A DNA stretch of 64,000 nucleotides from contig NC_133392.1 in assembly GCF_047511655.1 (NCBI RefSeq), positions 21,590,001 through 21,654,000 of the forward strand, written 5' to 3'. The translations under genes and the position numbers were made by a program. The notes under the pieces are model-generated. The model saw nothing but the letters and a program-made list of their open reading frames with translations. It did not search any database and was not told the DNA's origin. Every line of letters starts with the position of its first letter. Within the stretch, counting starts at the first letter, position 1. Shown in pieces: positions 35,560 to 47,260 of this stretch. This stretch comes from Castor canadensis (taxonomy: Eukaryota; Chordata; Mammalia; Rodentia; Castoridae).

Positions 35560-36080
35560 AAGAACCAGGCAGCAAGACATGCACAATTTAATTACTGGGC
35601 CATATTAAAACACAGTAATGTAGTTGCAATTAGGACTATAAAAATTTATTTATAAAATGCCACTATATGCATTTGCATTTGACAATCCATTTACTTTCAT
35701 TCTGGTACTGTGTGTGCTCCATTAAATTACAAAGTGCAAGGTCATTAACCTGCAATTCCATTTGTGATCATGTTATTAAATTGCATCCTGTCCCTTCTCT
35801 GGTTGAGACCAAATTGTTAGACCATTTATCTGTAACTATTTAATTTCCCTCTGAACTTCCAAATGCTCTTATTATTGCTAATTAAGCAGGTGTGACCTGT
35901 GAGGAAAGCGTTTGGCACTCCTTGCACATCTGGCCAGGATCCAAAATTGGGTCAGGTCTCTTTAGTGCTCTCATTTTCCTCTCATTTGCTTTTGGTCATT
36001 CGTGATTTTGGCAGCGCAATACATGTTTTCATGTTCAGGATCATTAAGGTTTTGGAGACATTAAAGAGAGCACTTGGCAT
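35560..36080. promoter_or_regulatory. Candidate conserved non-coding regulatory element
   Basis: This stretch is repeat-free and packed with sites of known factor classes. There is a perfect octamer (ATTTGCAT at 35671-35678), an orphan-receptor-like 'gtgcaaggtcatt' near 35737 and homeodomain-type ATTA/TAAT cores, including 'gctaattaagc'. A T-box-like 'aggtgtga' lies next to that core near 35889. Site clustering by eye is weak evidence and no conservation data are available; its target would be unknown. Confidence 0.3.
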
Positions 36081-36439
36081 GTGACCAAGTGCACTATGGA
36101 TAGAATGTGGAATCTAGCAGTCGCTCTGCTTGAAGCTTAGATGATACTTAGTGTTGAGTGATCAAGGCTCTTTAGTTCAGTGCAATGGAAAATGAGCCTG
36201 GGATTTGTAGAATGAAATTTCTCACACAGGTTCCTTCTTACAAATAAAACTTATGTCCCATGAACATGAATCACATGTACTTCCTGTCTAGATTAGCCTT
36301 TTTACATCCCTCACTGAGTACAGTGAGGACAGTTCCATCTGGCTTTCACTCCTAAATGAAGATTGAAAGAAACAAAGGAGCTACCATTTGTGCTCCTCCT
36401 ATTATGTATTAGTTAATATTGTATGTGAAAGTTCTTAGT
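36081..36439. other. Unannotated sequence
   Basis: No gene or repeat recognised. Confidence 0.5.
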
Positions 36440-36610
36440 TCATGTTTAAGTCAATTTCCCTACAATGCTGTAAGAGAGATGTTACAAGAAACCACACCTT
36501 AAAGGAAACTGGAACCCAGGAGAGATATTTACTTGCCCCAATTTGCAGTATTACTGGCCATTGAGCTAGGGTTTAAAGTCAGGTCCAGAGGACTCCAAAT
36601 CGTTTGATGA
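36440..36610 (-). mobile_element. MIR relic
   Basis: 'aaaggaaactggaacccagg', 'tatttacttgccccaatttg' and 'gggtttaaagtcaggtccag' follow reversed MIR order. Confidence 0.65.
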
Positions 36611-36965
36611 CAAACCACAATTTCCTTACTCTCTGGTACCACTGTGCAGAGCTAACTCTCTCTGTCCTTGAAACCAGGTATCCTACTTGAGGATAAACAA
36701 AGAAAAAAAATTTTTACTTGACTTCTTTTTATAAGTGAATGTCTTTAAAATACATTTATTGCATTTCATCTGCCTCAAATGTAGCATTTTCAAATTGAAT
36801 GACAGAGATTTTGACTCTCTTAATCGTTCTCTCATCTAGTACAGTCCTAGTCAGGTGTTCTGTGTTTAAATAATGAATAGATTTATCGCTATTTTAAATA
36901 TGTAGGGTAGAATTTAACCAGTGTCCTCAGAGTTTTTGAAATAAGACTGTTTTCCCATTTATTAG

Positions 36966-37058
36966 TATCTCCCTCTCTCTCTTTCTCTCTCTCTCATTCT
37001 CTCTCTCTTTTTCTCCTGTCTCTCCCCACCCCCAAACACACACACACACACACACATC
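36966..37058 (+). repeat. (CT)n followed by (CA)n
   Basis: An interrupted CT/TTTCTC tract (36966-37025) passes through a C-rich link into about 11 CA units (37038-37058). Confidence 0.95.
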
Positions 37059-37141
37059 ACTACCAGGCACTACCATGCCTGCCAAAAGTAGGTACTTTCT
37101 GATTATAATAACAAGGCTAGAATAAACTGGGATAAAGATAA

Positions 37142-37280
37142 CCCAACTTTTTTTTCTTTTTATATCATATTATTGTTGTACTGGAGGTACATTGTGACAT
37201 TTACAAAAGTGCTTTCAATATATCTTAATTAAATTCACACCCCTGCCATTCTCCTTTATTCCCCTTGGCCCCAACTTTTT
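37142..37280 (-). mobile_element. Very short L1 3' end with target-site duplication
   Basis: Only about 120 bases of the 'ggaggtacattgtgacattt' type L1 3' UTR are present (about 37153-37269), with a poly(T) left end. The duplication cccaacttttt occurs at 37142-37152 and 37270-37280. The insertion is thus complete but extremely 5'-truncated. Confidence 0.75.
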
Positions 37281-37714
37281 CAAAAAGTTATATTGTACAT
37301 TAAATATAGAGAAGGCTTGAGAGCTTTGGTTATGAGTTATAATTAGTTTTAATGAGTCTAATTTTTAGCATTTGACTTGGGTATTCTTAAGACTACATTT
37401 GTCATTTCAGGTGTTTTTATGTTGGTTTATTTTACCAGATAGAACAAAACAGGCCTAAAACATTTAGTAACTTTTGACAATTCCAAGAGGGACTGTTGTG
37501 GAGCTCTTCTTTGTAAATCTATTGCTATTGTTTTTGTTGTTGGCCTTTCCAAAGCACCTCCCTAAGATATATCACTATTATTAGTTCTCAACTGGGATAC
37601 CCTAATACTTGCTTAACATGATTTAGTTAGTTGTTTCTAAACTCGCTGACTATCAAAACTTTTTGATTCTCTTTCCTTAATCACTGAAAAAAAATGTGTT
37701 ATCTTGTAAAAACT
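37281..37714. other. Unannotated sequence
   Basis: No gene or repeat recognised. Confidence 0.5.
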
Positions 37715-37860
37715 GCATATCAGGAGCTCTACAGGCATTTTCTAAATTAATTACAGGAACAGCCCTTGAATGTAGGCACAATTACTGTCCACCTTTTATG
37801 AAAGAGGAAACAACTTAGAGGCAAAGTGAAAGCTTATGCTTTACCAGTGTGATCACTTGG
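37715..37860 (-). mobile_element. Possible MIR relic
   Basis: 'ctctacaggcattttctaaa', 'gaaagaggaaacaacttaga' fit a reversed MIR, at modest similarity. Confidence 0.5.
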
Positions 37861-39351
37861 CATTATGTTGGACAACATTCACAGAGTTTCTTGTATTCTT
37901 TATTTCTCTAAAAATATTTATTTTCTAAAAAATAAATATAATGAAAACTCATTTGCATAAATGAAATAGCAACCTGATCTATGCTTTTCTTATTCTTCTT
38001 TTTTAATTCTCCCTGTTTTAACTGTTTTCTGATGGAACTTTATTTGCCTCTGAGCTCTCTCCCAGCTGTACATCTCTATCATATATTTTCAGAATTCATG
38101 GGCTCAATGAGCTTCCACGGATTCTTGAGTCTTGTGAATTTCACCCTTAGAGTAGAACAGCTCAGGGAGGGTTGCCCACTTCTGCTACTGAGATAATAGA
38201 TTGCTAAATGGTGGTATTGGGAAGCATTTTGTATAAGGTTGGTCATTAGGTATGTGGAAAGAGAGGCAGGTAACAGTGTGAACTGACCCCAGAAGACCAT
38301 CTGCAAGGAAAAGTCTTCTTCAATGGAATGCCATGATCTTCACTAGGAGTTCATTGTTGAGCATTAATGATACTCCAGGAACTATGCCAGGTTCCAAGCA
38401 TCCGATAAGGGGGACTATGCATAGATCTATGTTCTCTGACCTCTTGTCTCTGATCTCTTGGTGTCCTTTTCCACACAGATGTCCAAGCAAAGCTAATGAA
38501 TACTTTGTGCATTGAGAAAATCACCACCAATTCTCTGCTATGTGGCATTTCTCTACACTGCCTTTTGTGATTGGAAGAAGACATCAATTTAAGGCAATGA
38601 GAGATGCTTCAGCTATTTCCACAGACAGTCATTGTATTTATATTTACAAACTCATTCCCTCAGCAACTCTTTCAGTCTATGAGATGTTGGTTCACGTAAA
38701 ATTTCCATTAGTCCATATTCATCGAAGCTGGATGCATAATTTGACAGTGTCATTTAAAATACCCTGGATACCTAAAGTCTTGCCAGACTGTAAGACTTTA
38801 TGCTTGGGAAAAACAAATGCAATTCAAGTAGACTACTTGTGACACAGATTGTCTTTTTCTACTTCCATCAGAGGATTTTGTTGACTTCCTCTTATCAAGT
38901 GAGTAAATAATTGAATTTACTCACTTAATATAAGCTTTCAGGCTATATTTACAGGACTGGTCAGCTCAACATATTTTTACATCATATATTCCTATTGTGG
39001 AATGAGAACATCATCTTGAATTTCTTCTCTGACCTGTCATTAGCATCCATACCTGTCAGAAAATGTCTAACTGACTAGACAGGGAACAACTTATTTAGCT
39101 TTATATGGGACCAAGTTGCATCTGAGGAAAGAACTCATCTTTATGAAGCTTCAAGATAGGGCACAGAGGATGGATTCTCAATATAACATGAAAGGTTTAA
39201 AGAACATCTCCACTAAAGATCTGATTTTTTTTTCCTTTAATCTCACTAGATTTTAAGAGCTTGAACAATATAAAACATATATTGCCCATACTTGAATTCC
39301 TGGTGTATTCTCTAGGACCTGGTACATGACAGACACTGAATAAATTAATAA

Positions 39352-39382
<31 letters not shown>

Positions 39383-39429
39383 AATAAAAAATCCAGGGTT
39401 AGGATTATATTTAAGGGAAAGTATTGGAA
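37861..39429. other. Unannotated sequence with inverted repeat and (AAAT)n
   Basis: This holds the inverted repeat at 38897-38926 and an (AAAT)n tract at about 39351-39391. Open frames are short, overlap on both strands and show no domains. Confidence 0.5.
38897..38926. repeat. Inverted repeat with 12-bp perfect arms
   Basis: aagtgagtaaat and atttactcactt flank a 6-base spacer (aattga). No repeat family is recognised around it. Confidence 0.85.
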
Positions 39430-39640
39430 TTATGCTATGAACCACACACCGTGCTAAGCAGTTTGCGTATATGATGTTGCTCATTAGCTACAATATCCCA
39501 TTTGAAATAGGTGGTGACATTTTTTATACTTATTTTTTCAGATGACAAAATTGAGGCTCATGAGTGTTAGGTGAACTGGCTAAGTACACATGGCTGAAAA
39601 GAAAGCATCTGACCCAGAGTTACATGGCTTTCAATTTCAA
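39430..39640 (-). mobile_element. MIR relic
   Basis: 'ccgtgctaagcagtttgcg', 'gatgacaaaattgaggctca' and 'tacacatggctgaaaagaaa' follow reversed MIR order. Confidence 0.7.
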
Positions 39641-41435
39641 GGTGCCTCCTAAATGTTCATGTGCCAACTGTAACTTGGGTCTCTAGATGAGTATTAGGAA
39701 CACAATATAAAAACTGAGTCAGTTTTCAAGCATCAACAACAATAAACATCAACATAATAATATTGACTTCCTAGATTGACTGAGCATTAAATTAACTTCT
39801 AAAAAAGGCTGTTTTATGCTGGGTAGTTCTAATTTAAAACAGATGTGTTCTAGTAAACGCAGTACAAAATCCTAATTATCTTGATCCATGACTTTCCCAA
39901 GACCACTGTAGGATAGGGACTATTTTTGCTACTTCTTTACATCCTAGTCTGGGATTGTCATGAGACTTCATGAATTTCTACACTGGAATTGGATTCCAGG
40001 CTTCTTAAAAAATATGACTTTTGTTTAGAGTGAAGGTGTTGAGAATTTTTTTTCACATGTGATGACCCCTCTAGAGGGACCTAAGAAAAAAATCTGTGGA
40101 TTTTTATAGCTCAATTCTGTTGAAGGACAAATTATGCAACAAGAGACTGTGTCCCATGAATTATTTGAACAGTTTCTCCTTCACTGATGATATGTGAGAA
40201 TTCAGCTTCCATTGGCCTTTGTTATTGAATACTTCAGAAAAACACATTTATGTGCCTATCTAAGAGTTTTCTGATATTTGATATATTCTCATTTATTTGG
40301 CCTCCTTGTATTTCCTACAATTTTTTGCCCTACATCTCTCTATGGTAGTGGATTACCATACATATTCTTAATATGAAGTATAATAAACTGGGTTTAAATA
40401 AGAATATAAAGCCACTTGAAAACAAAAAGGGTTAAAGCAACATTTTAAATACATACCCCTTTATTAGATTGTGGGATATTGCTGAGTACAATTGTTTTCT
40501 TTGTCTCTCTTCAGCAGATTTGGTGTGTTTTCATGATTAATTATAATAGCTATGTTTCATGATTCAGTGAAATTGTAATAATATTTTAGATGCACGATCA
40601 TTTATCACCCAAGCAGAGAGGTACCTCTTTCTTTCTCTAGTTTGCACTTGATCAATTTATTATAAAACCTAACCTCATAATCTTTCAAGTTCAAATATCT
40701 TGGGATAATAAGTTTAGCTGAAGTCATCAAATCCCTCAGCATTGGGATATTATCCACACTAAAAAGTAGAATATTCAGTAGATAAATTATTATTTGTTAA
40801 TTGATAAATGTATTTACATAAAGATATTAATTTCCTGAAAATAAATGAATTGAATATAAAAATGGGGATACTTCATAAAATTGACTATTTATTTAATTTG
40901 AGTTAGATTCTGGTGATTCTATATAAATATATCTACATATTAAATGAATGCTGTTGTTTAATACACAAGCTAATACACATGAAATAGTTAAAGAAAACTG
41001 AAGATATTTACATGACACTTAAGCCTGTTTTCTAAGTTCATTATCAAACATGTGGCCCAAATATCAATTTGAGTATTGACATTAGTACCAGTTGTAGGGT
41101 TTTTTAACATAAGGTTAGAGTAGGCTTCAGTAAAATTGTAAAGCCTATGTCTACAGCCATATACTTTCTTCTGGTAAGTGTTCATAGCTGTTGTCTAATT
41201 CCCAGTGGAGTCTATGACCCACATCATTTAAATTCTGTTGACATTATAATTTCTCTATTAGTAAAACTGAAGACAATTGTTTTTATTATCCTTGAATTTC
41301 ACTATGCCTCTCAACTTCTGGTCATTCTTCTTGTGTGTACAAAAATAACTAACCTAGCTACCTCCTTTCTACCTTTCTTTCCTTCCATTGATAATGTATT
41401 CAATTTTTTGTTTGTTTTCCGTTGGACAGTGCTAT
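39641..41435. other. Unannotated AT-rich sequence
   Basis: About 1.8 kb without recognised gene or repeat. Confidence 0.5.
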
Positions 41436-41850
41436 TTATTTTATTGTTGTGTTAGATGGGGGTACATTGTGTCATTCACAAAAGTTCTTATATTATCATA
41501 GTTGAATTCACCCCCTCCATCATTCTTCTTTATCCCCTCTTCCCCCAATTCCTGGCACAGTTTCAACAGGTATCATTTTTCCATTTACATACATGTGTAC
41601 ACAGTATTTGCACCACATTCACCATCCTATGCCCTTTCTCCCCCTGCCCCCTGACTGATACTTACGTCCCCAGCAGGAACCTGTTCTGCCCTCTTGTTCT
41701 CTGGTTTTGTAAAAGAAAAAAATGACATTTTTGTTTGTTTAAGATGGACAAGCAATCCACAAGCAATTTCCTTGTGACATTTCCTTCTATATATGTATTA
41801 TAACCCAAGTTGGCTCATCTCTGTTTTTCTTCCTCTTTCTACAGTGTCAT
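41436..41850 (-). mobile_element. L1 3' UTR fragment
   Basis: 'gatgggggtacattgtgtca', 'gttgaattcaccccctccat', 'ttccatttacatacatgtg' and 'tctggttttgtaaaagaaa' match the 3' UTR of the L1 at 57715 in the same orientation. No ORF2 is reached. Confidence 0.8.
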
Positions 41851-42544
41851 CAAATTCCCTAAATTATAGATGAAACTAAGTCTTTATTGAAGAAGCAGGT
41901 CACCTAAAAGTTGCACTGCTCATCCATTCCTTGTTCAGAAACTGAATGTGTTTTGTAACCAGGTTTTCCCTAAGAGAGTATTTTATGTAAAGCTCTGAAG
42001 GAGTACTGAGAGGAAATCCACAGATGAAAGGAGAGGTCGTGGCTAAGAAGTGACATGGGCAATGACTTCACTAGGCCAGAGATAGAAGTCTGGCTTTTTA
42101 ACAAAGAAAAGTGCTGTAAGCAATTGTAGGAATTCAGCAAATGGAATCTGAAATTATAGGGTAATAGAGATGATCTAAGAGTAGTAGGTCAAAGCAGAAA
42201 ATAGCATAGAACAATTCTTGTAAGAGGAATTATGGAATGATATCCCAGGACTCACAGAAATAGGATGTGTTAAGTAGCATGAGCCAGCCACACTTGAAGG
42301 GTATAGCAACAAGCCCAAATCAACTGCTTTGCTGTCCCCTTCTGTCTTGCTTCTTATACACAGGCTTCTGTCTCTGCAAAATTTTTTAAAATTTTTCTTA
42401 AAAACTTGAGGTTTCTGGAATAAGTTTGTGAATGTAAAGGAAAGAAGTTTAGAGCTTTGGTAGTGAAGTAATGGCCCACACCAAATAGTAAAGAAGAAAT
42501 TGTAAAGCATGGATTTTATTCACTGAGCATTGTATCAAAACCGA
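41851..42544. other. Unannotated sequence
   Basis: No gene recognised. 41990-42130 has a faint reversed-L2 flavour that is too weak to call. Confidence 0.45.
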
Positions 42545-42820
42545 GCTCTTAGCTCAGTGTATTACCACGTACCTATAATCCCAGAAGACAGAAGGATCAT
42601 GGTTCCAGACCAGCATAAACAAAAAGTCACTGAGACCCTGATAGAAAAATTAGCTGGGTGTGTACTACAACCCTGTAATCTCAGCTATTCAAGAGATGAA
42701 GGTAGGCCTCAAATGATTGAGGACTTGCCTAAGAAACAGGAGGCCCTGAGTGGAAGCCCCAAGACTGCAAAAATAAAGAAACAAAAAGCCACAAGGAAAC
42801 AAACAAACCAAAACAAATAA
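42545..42820 (+). mobile_element. Composite SINE, diverged
   Basis: A B1-like left part ('acctataatcccagaagaca', 'ggttccagaccagcataaac') is followed by a second B1-like block ('ctgtaatctcagctattc') and a short ID-like end ('ggccctgagtggaagcccca'). An A-rich tail of aaac/aaat closes it. Same architecture as 2601. Confidence 0.7.
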
Positions 42821-43254
42821 AATCACTACCACTATCAACAAAACCCAAAACCTAACTCTTCCTTTCCACACAGAAAAGGGGGCACATGTGTGAGTGGTCT
42901 TTGCTCCCCTGTGAGATATTTTCAACAGGGAAGGGATCCCACTTAGGAATCAAGAGCTGTTTATTGCCTGGACATTTGAGACACTGAGAGGCAAGGTCTC
43001 TGAATGCTTTCTTAAAGACACTTCTACCTTCAAGGTCAGTAAGTAAACAAACAATGATGTGTGTGGGGAAACATAGAATTTTGGAGGCCAAATAACCCAG
43101 ATTAAGTCAAATCAGTAATTTCATCATCACTAAGGAGTTTCTCCACGTGAAAAAGAATTTAGATATGTTTTCCTTGGGTTGAGTTCAGAATTTAATTAGA
43201 TGATACATGTGACAGACCTTTGTAAAGCTCTTTCTCTTTGTCTTCAATTAACAT
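42821..43254. other. Unannotated sequence
   Basis: No gene or repeat recognised. Confidence 0.5.
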
Positions 43255-43815
43255 AATTTTGTACTTCTCTTTAGGGTACAATGTGCTGTCTTGATACCTG
43301 TATGCACTGTATAATAAGCAGATCAAGATATTTAGTATGACCATCACTTCATACATTTATGACTTCTTTGTGGTATGAACACTCAAGAACCTTCTAGTTA
43401 CTTTGAAATATCTAATACAATATTATAAATCATAGTCACCTTTTGTGAAATAAAATGCCAGAACTTATTCCTCTAATCTAACTATAACTTTCTACCAGTT
43501 TTCCATTCTGACTGTATCCCTCCCTGCCCTGACCTCTCGTAACTTGTAGTCTGCTCTATTCTTCTGTGAGATCAGCTTCTTTCCACACAGGAGATCATAC
43601 ATTGTTTTTCTTTCTGTGCCTGGCTTACATTCTTAGCATAATGTTCTCTCGGTTTATCCATGTTGCCACAAATGACAGAATTCCATTCCATTTTATGGTT
43701 GAATAATTTCCCATTGTGTATATATACTACATTTTCTTTATCCATTCATCCACTGATAGACATTTAGGTTGATTCTCCATATTGGCTCTTGTGAATAGTG
43801 TTGTGACAGTAAAGT
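43255..43815 (-). mobile_element. Old L1 3' end (L1M/L1MA-like)
   Basis: The right part (43660-43815) is decayed ORF2 C-terminus: 'gaattccattccattttatg' and 'ccattcatccactgatagac', the usual reverse of the ORF2 end. The left part matches the 3' UTR of an older mammalian L1 group, unlike the rodent-type 3' UTRs elsewhere here. Confidence 0.7.
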
Positions 43816-44319
43816 TCTTTATAACTGTGAGCTTATTTATTATTTAATGTAGACTACATACATCCCTGGGACTTGCAAGGTATAGAGACCACTTGGAGGT
43901 TAAGCTTGCATTCAATAACAGATCAGTGTTTAAATAGCACATGGTGGAAAATTCTCCCTCTGCTCTTGTTCCAATAGAGCAGATAGAGGTAGCCAAGCAT
44001 CCTGAGCCAGGCCTCATGGTAAGGAATGATACCTATCAAAACTCCTAGCAGTGCTAGCCCTTTCTCCATGGGAAGATTCACCAAGATAATGTTTTTACTA
44101 TAAATTCTCTGGAAAAGAAGGATTAAGAGCAGGAGAGAGGAGATGCTAAATCCAGAATGAGTCAACAGAATCTTAGCCTGGTGATGGAGCAAATATTTGC
44201 CATCCCATCTTTGTGTCTTTAGTAGAGGAGACAATTTAGCTTTTCCAAGGAACAAAACATGTAAATAATGTTAGAAATTTCACAAAAAGGGGGAAGTCCT
44301 CCTGTCATATCTTGGAGCA
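43816..44319. other. Unannotated sequence
   Basis: A 110-codon minus-strand frame (44255-43923) has no recognisable domain and is treated as chance. Confidence 0.45.
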
Positions 44320-44530
44320 GCATGATATAGCAAGAGATCAAGTCCTGGAGGCAGGAGGTCTGGTTCCCAGGCTGGTCCCTTCAGCAATACACCTTGGAAT
44401 CAGTAAGAGTTCATTCTACTACTCTCTTTTCCTTATGTAGAAATAGTATATAATAATAGTATATAAAAATAGCACTATTTTTCTCATGTGCTGTTAGTGA
44501 AATTTATGTGAAAATCTTTTAACAAGCATA
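44320..44530 (+). mobile_element. MIR relic
   Basis: 'gcagcatgatatagcaagag', 'ctggaggcaggaggtctggt' and a degraded core follow forward MIR order. Confidence 0.6.
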
Positions 44531-44689
44531 CAAAGTTATTGAGAAATATCTCTCCCACTCTTAAATTACTTGTGTTATAGGAAAAATACAACTCTTACTT
44601 TATGAGAGACAGCATTATACAGCATCTATTTCTGATCCATTGCACAGCACTGCAGTGGACATAATTCCTCAAATTGTGACTTAGGAGTG

Positions 44690-44925
44690 ATGTGTAGAAG
44701 TTGAAAGAGCATGAACTTTATATGTGGGCAGACTTGGGTTTAAATTCTCTCTCTGTCGTTTATTTGGTACAATTCTTGAAAGAGTTCTTTAAGCTGCCTG
44801 AGATTGTTGTCTTTCCTGTAAATGATCATAAGGCTACATTTATCATAGAATTCATTCAAGACAGAGAATATATCACAGGCCTCTATACAGTATCTGACCA
44901 ATAGTAGATTCTCTCTAATTACTGC
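44690..44925 (+). mobile_element. MIR relic
   Basis: 'gttgaaagagcatgaacttt', 'agacttgggtttaaattctc' and the 3' end 'cagtatctgaccaatagtag' span nearly a full-length forward MIR. Confidence 0.7.
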
Positions 44926-46549
44926 CTTCCATCCACCTTACACAGTTTTAACATGGAACACATTAGTGACATAAAGTGTGAAACTGTTTATCTGACATTG
45001 AGCAGTTTCTGCTATTCTTTGGGCTATTCACTGAACAAAATACATGCAATTTCTCTCTATAAACTTTTTTCATATAAAATTTCTTAGCCGTTTTAAGGAA
45101 ATATAAAATAAATAAGTAAAAGCATGTTACAGAATACGTCAATGACTTCAGCAACAGGTGAGTAATTTCCTTATGAAAATTTGCTTTGTACTTAGGACAT
45201 TTTTAAAATAAAGAGAATATAGTAGCAAGCTCATCTACAATAGAAATTGTAAAAGAAATGTTAGTAATAGAGTTTTTTTTCTTTTGCATAATGTTACCTT
45301 GAACATGTCATGCATTTAAACCGTATCTCAGTTTTCTCCTTCATAAACTGACGTGGTTCAATACAACTCTTTCCAGCACATTTTCTGAGGTTTATGTTTC
45401 TCTGATCATATTTCTGAATCCTTGGCTTAGATGAATTCATACCTAAAAGAGATGAACATCTTGGAGCCATCAGGACTCAAACTCCAAGTAGCAACATGAA
45501 TGAATCACCACATTTCCAGCCTTACCTGTGTCTCTGAAATCATTCCTGCTAATGGCTACCTTTTCAGGATTCTGCTTAATGAACATCTGCAGCAGCCCAT
45601 TGCACTGCAGGTCAACCAATGGCTCTCCCACAGTCACTTGTCTCATTTAGGATGGGGCTCATTTTATGCTTTTCTTTCAGATGGAGTTAATATAGTTGAA
45701 GCTCATTATAATTCTGATGATGGTCAAGAATGAAAAAAGCACTCTGCGTCACCAAGAGCATTAGAATGAATTTAACCTTATGCATAATCGGTTTTGCAAG
45801 GCACAGGCTACAAAACAACTGAACATAATAGAGGCTTTTTATTTATAAAGATGCTTTCACTCTGCTGTGCCAGCTTGTGTGGATATGAAATTTGGGCCAC
45901 TTTTAACCTGGGCATAATCACGAGGGTGTGGGAGACCCAGGCTCTGTTCAAGGAAAAAAAAGCCTAAGATTTTGACAGATTTTTGAAAGCAGAATGATTT
46001 GAGTTACAACATGGAGACTTTCTTTTTCATCCTTTCCTTTTGCCTTTTTATCTGGCTCAGTGGTTCTTTTCCCTTCAGTGTGCAGATGTCCGACTCCACA
46101 GGACTACATACAATGTAGAATATGGGTGGCTTAGGATAACTTTCACAATAATTTTGACAATATGCATTCTTTATATTACATACTGAAAACAGACCTTAAC
46201 CACAGTAAAATAAGCAACTCCATTTCATTGTTTTTCACCCTAAAGTTTGACAATTCTCAAAATCATTGATAATAACAAATTTGCTATACTTGGGTATGCT
46301 CATGAACTTTGGGTAAGATTTTTAGCATAACACTTTTGTAAATCAATCTGTCAGTATCTATCAGTTTTAAGAATGTGCAAATTATTTGGCTTTGTAATTT
46401 CAAGTCTGCACTTATCCTCAAAGGCATATTCTTTCATGGAGACAAAGATGTAGAAAAACAATTATTGTAGCATTGATTGTGTTAGCAAAATAACATAAGT
46501 CACTAATGTGTATACTTCTTAAAGTCCTTTAGATATCATCACATTGTAC
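44926..46549. other. Unannotated sequence, possible MIR scrap
   Basis: 45300-45400 has a weak MIR core ('cgtatctcagttttctcctt'). The block 45730-46000 is repeat-free and compositionally unlike its flanks but I cannot assign it. Confidence 0.45.
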
Positions 46550-46690
46550 CTCCAGTGAAATTGCAATTCCTTATCTTGATCTATGAGGCTCTGATTGATC
46601 TGACCTTCAGTTATATCTCCAGGCTTTTCTTTTGTCATTTACCTCCTTTCATCTGTACACAATCACTGGATTTTGAGTTGACTTGGGCAT
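46550..46690 (+). mobile_element. L2 3'-end relic
   Basis: 'gcaattccttatcttgatct', 'tgatctgaccttcagttata' and 'tctccaggcttttcttttgt' resemble the conserved end of L2 on the plus strand. Confidence 0.5.
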
Positions 46691-47019
46691 CTATCAAGGG
46701 GGGAGTGGAGAGAAGATAACAATTTCTAGACAAATAATGATTTGATAGCCAATTGATAATATGTTAAATGTATCCATGAAGATTAAAAGATTTCCAAGAC
46801 AATATCTTCTTATATAGCGAGATCTAAAGATGAGTGTATACGTGCATGCATCCGGTATGCATGTTTGCTGGACTGAGTGGAAATACTGAAGACAGTATTA
46901 AAACTACTACTCCCTAGATTACTTCCTTTTCAGAAGTTTAAAAAAAGACCCAGTTTATTTCTCATACTCTTCTTGGATAACTTCCATGTAAGCCTATCCA
47001 AAACTTTAATAATAGTAAC
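46691..47019. other. Unannotated sequence
   Basis: No gene or repeat recognised. Confidence 0.5.
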
Positions 47020-47260
47020 TTTTTGTCATTATTGAGTTTGTACAAGTTTCGTATACACTTCACATATACTTAATTTCTGAGTTCCTCTCAGTAGAACCAT
47101 TAGTTAAGTAGTCTAAAATTTCCATTTATGATGAGGGCTATACAGGTTAACTACTTATTAGAGATCACCCAGGTAATAACTGACACAATGAACATTTAAA
47201 CACAAGTCTGTGTGACTCCAGAATCCATTCTTATAACCACTATACTGGTTGACAATGGTG
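47020..47260 (-). mobile_element. MIR relic
   Basis: 'atagtaactttttgtcatta' at the left and 'cacaagtctgtgtgactcca' at the right fit a reversed, diverged MIR. Confidence 0.6.

Noticed and set aside
36966-37058. Regulatory GAGA-type element
   Set aside because: Simple CT and CA microsatellites explain it fully.
41990-42130. Possible L2 relic, minus strand
   Set aside because: Similarity too weak to support by eye.
43923-44255. 110-codon open frame, minus strand
   Set aside because: No recognised family; ends in unrelated sequence and has no supporting signals.
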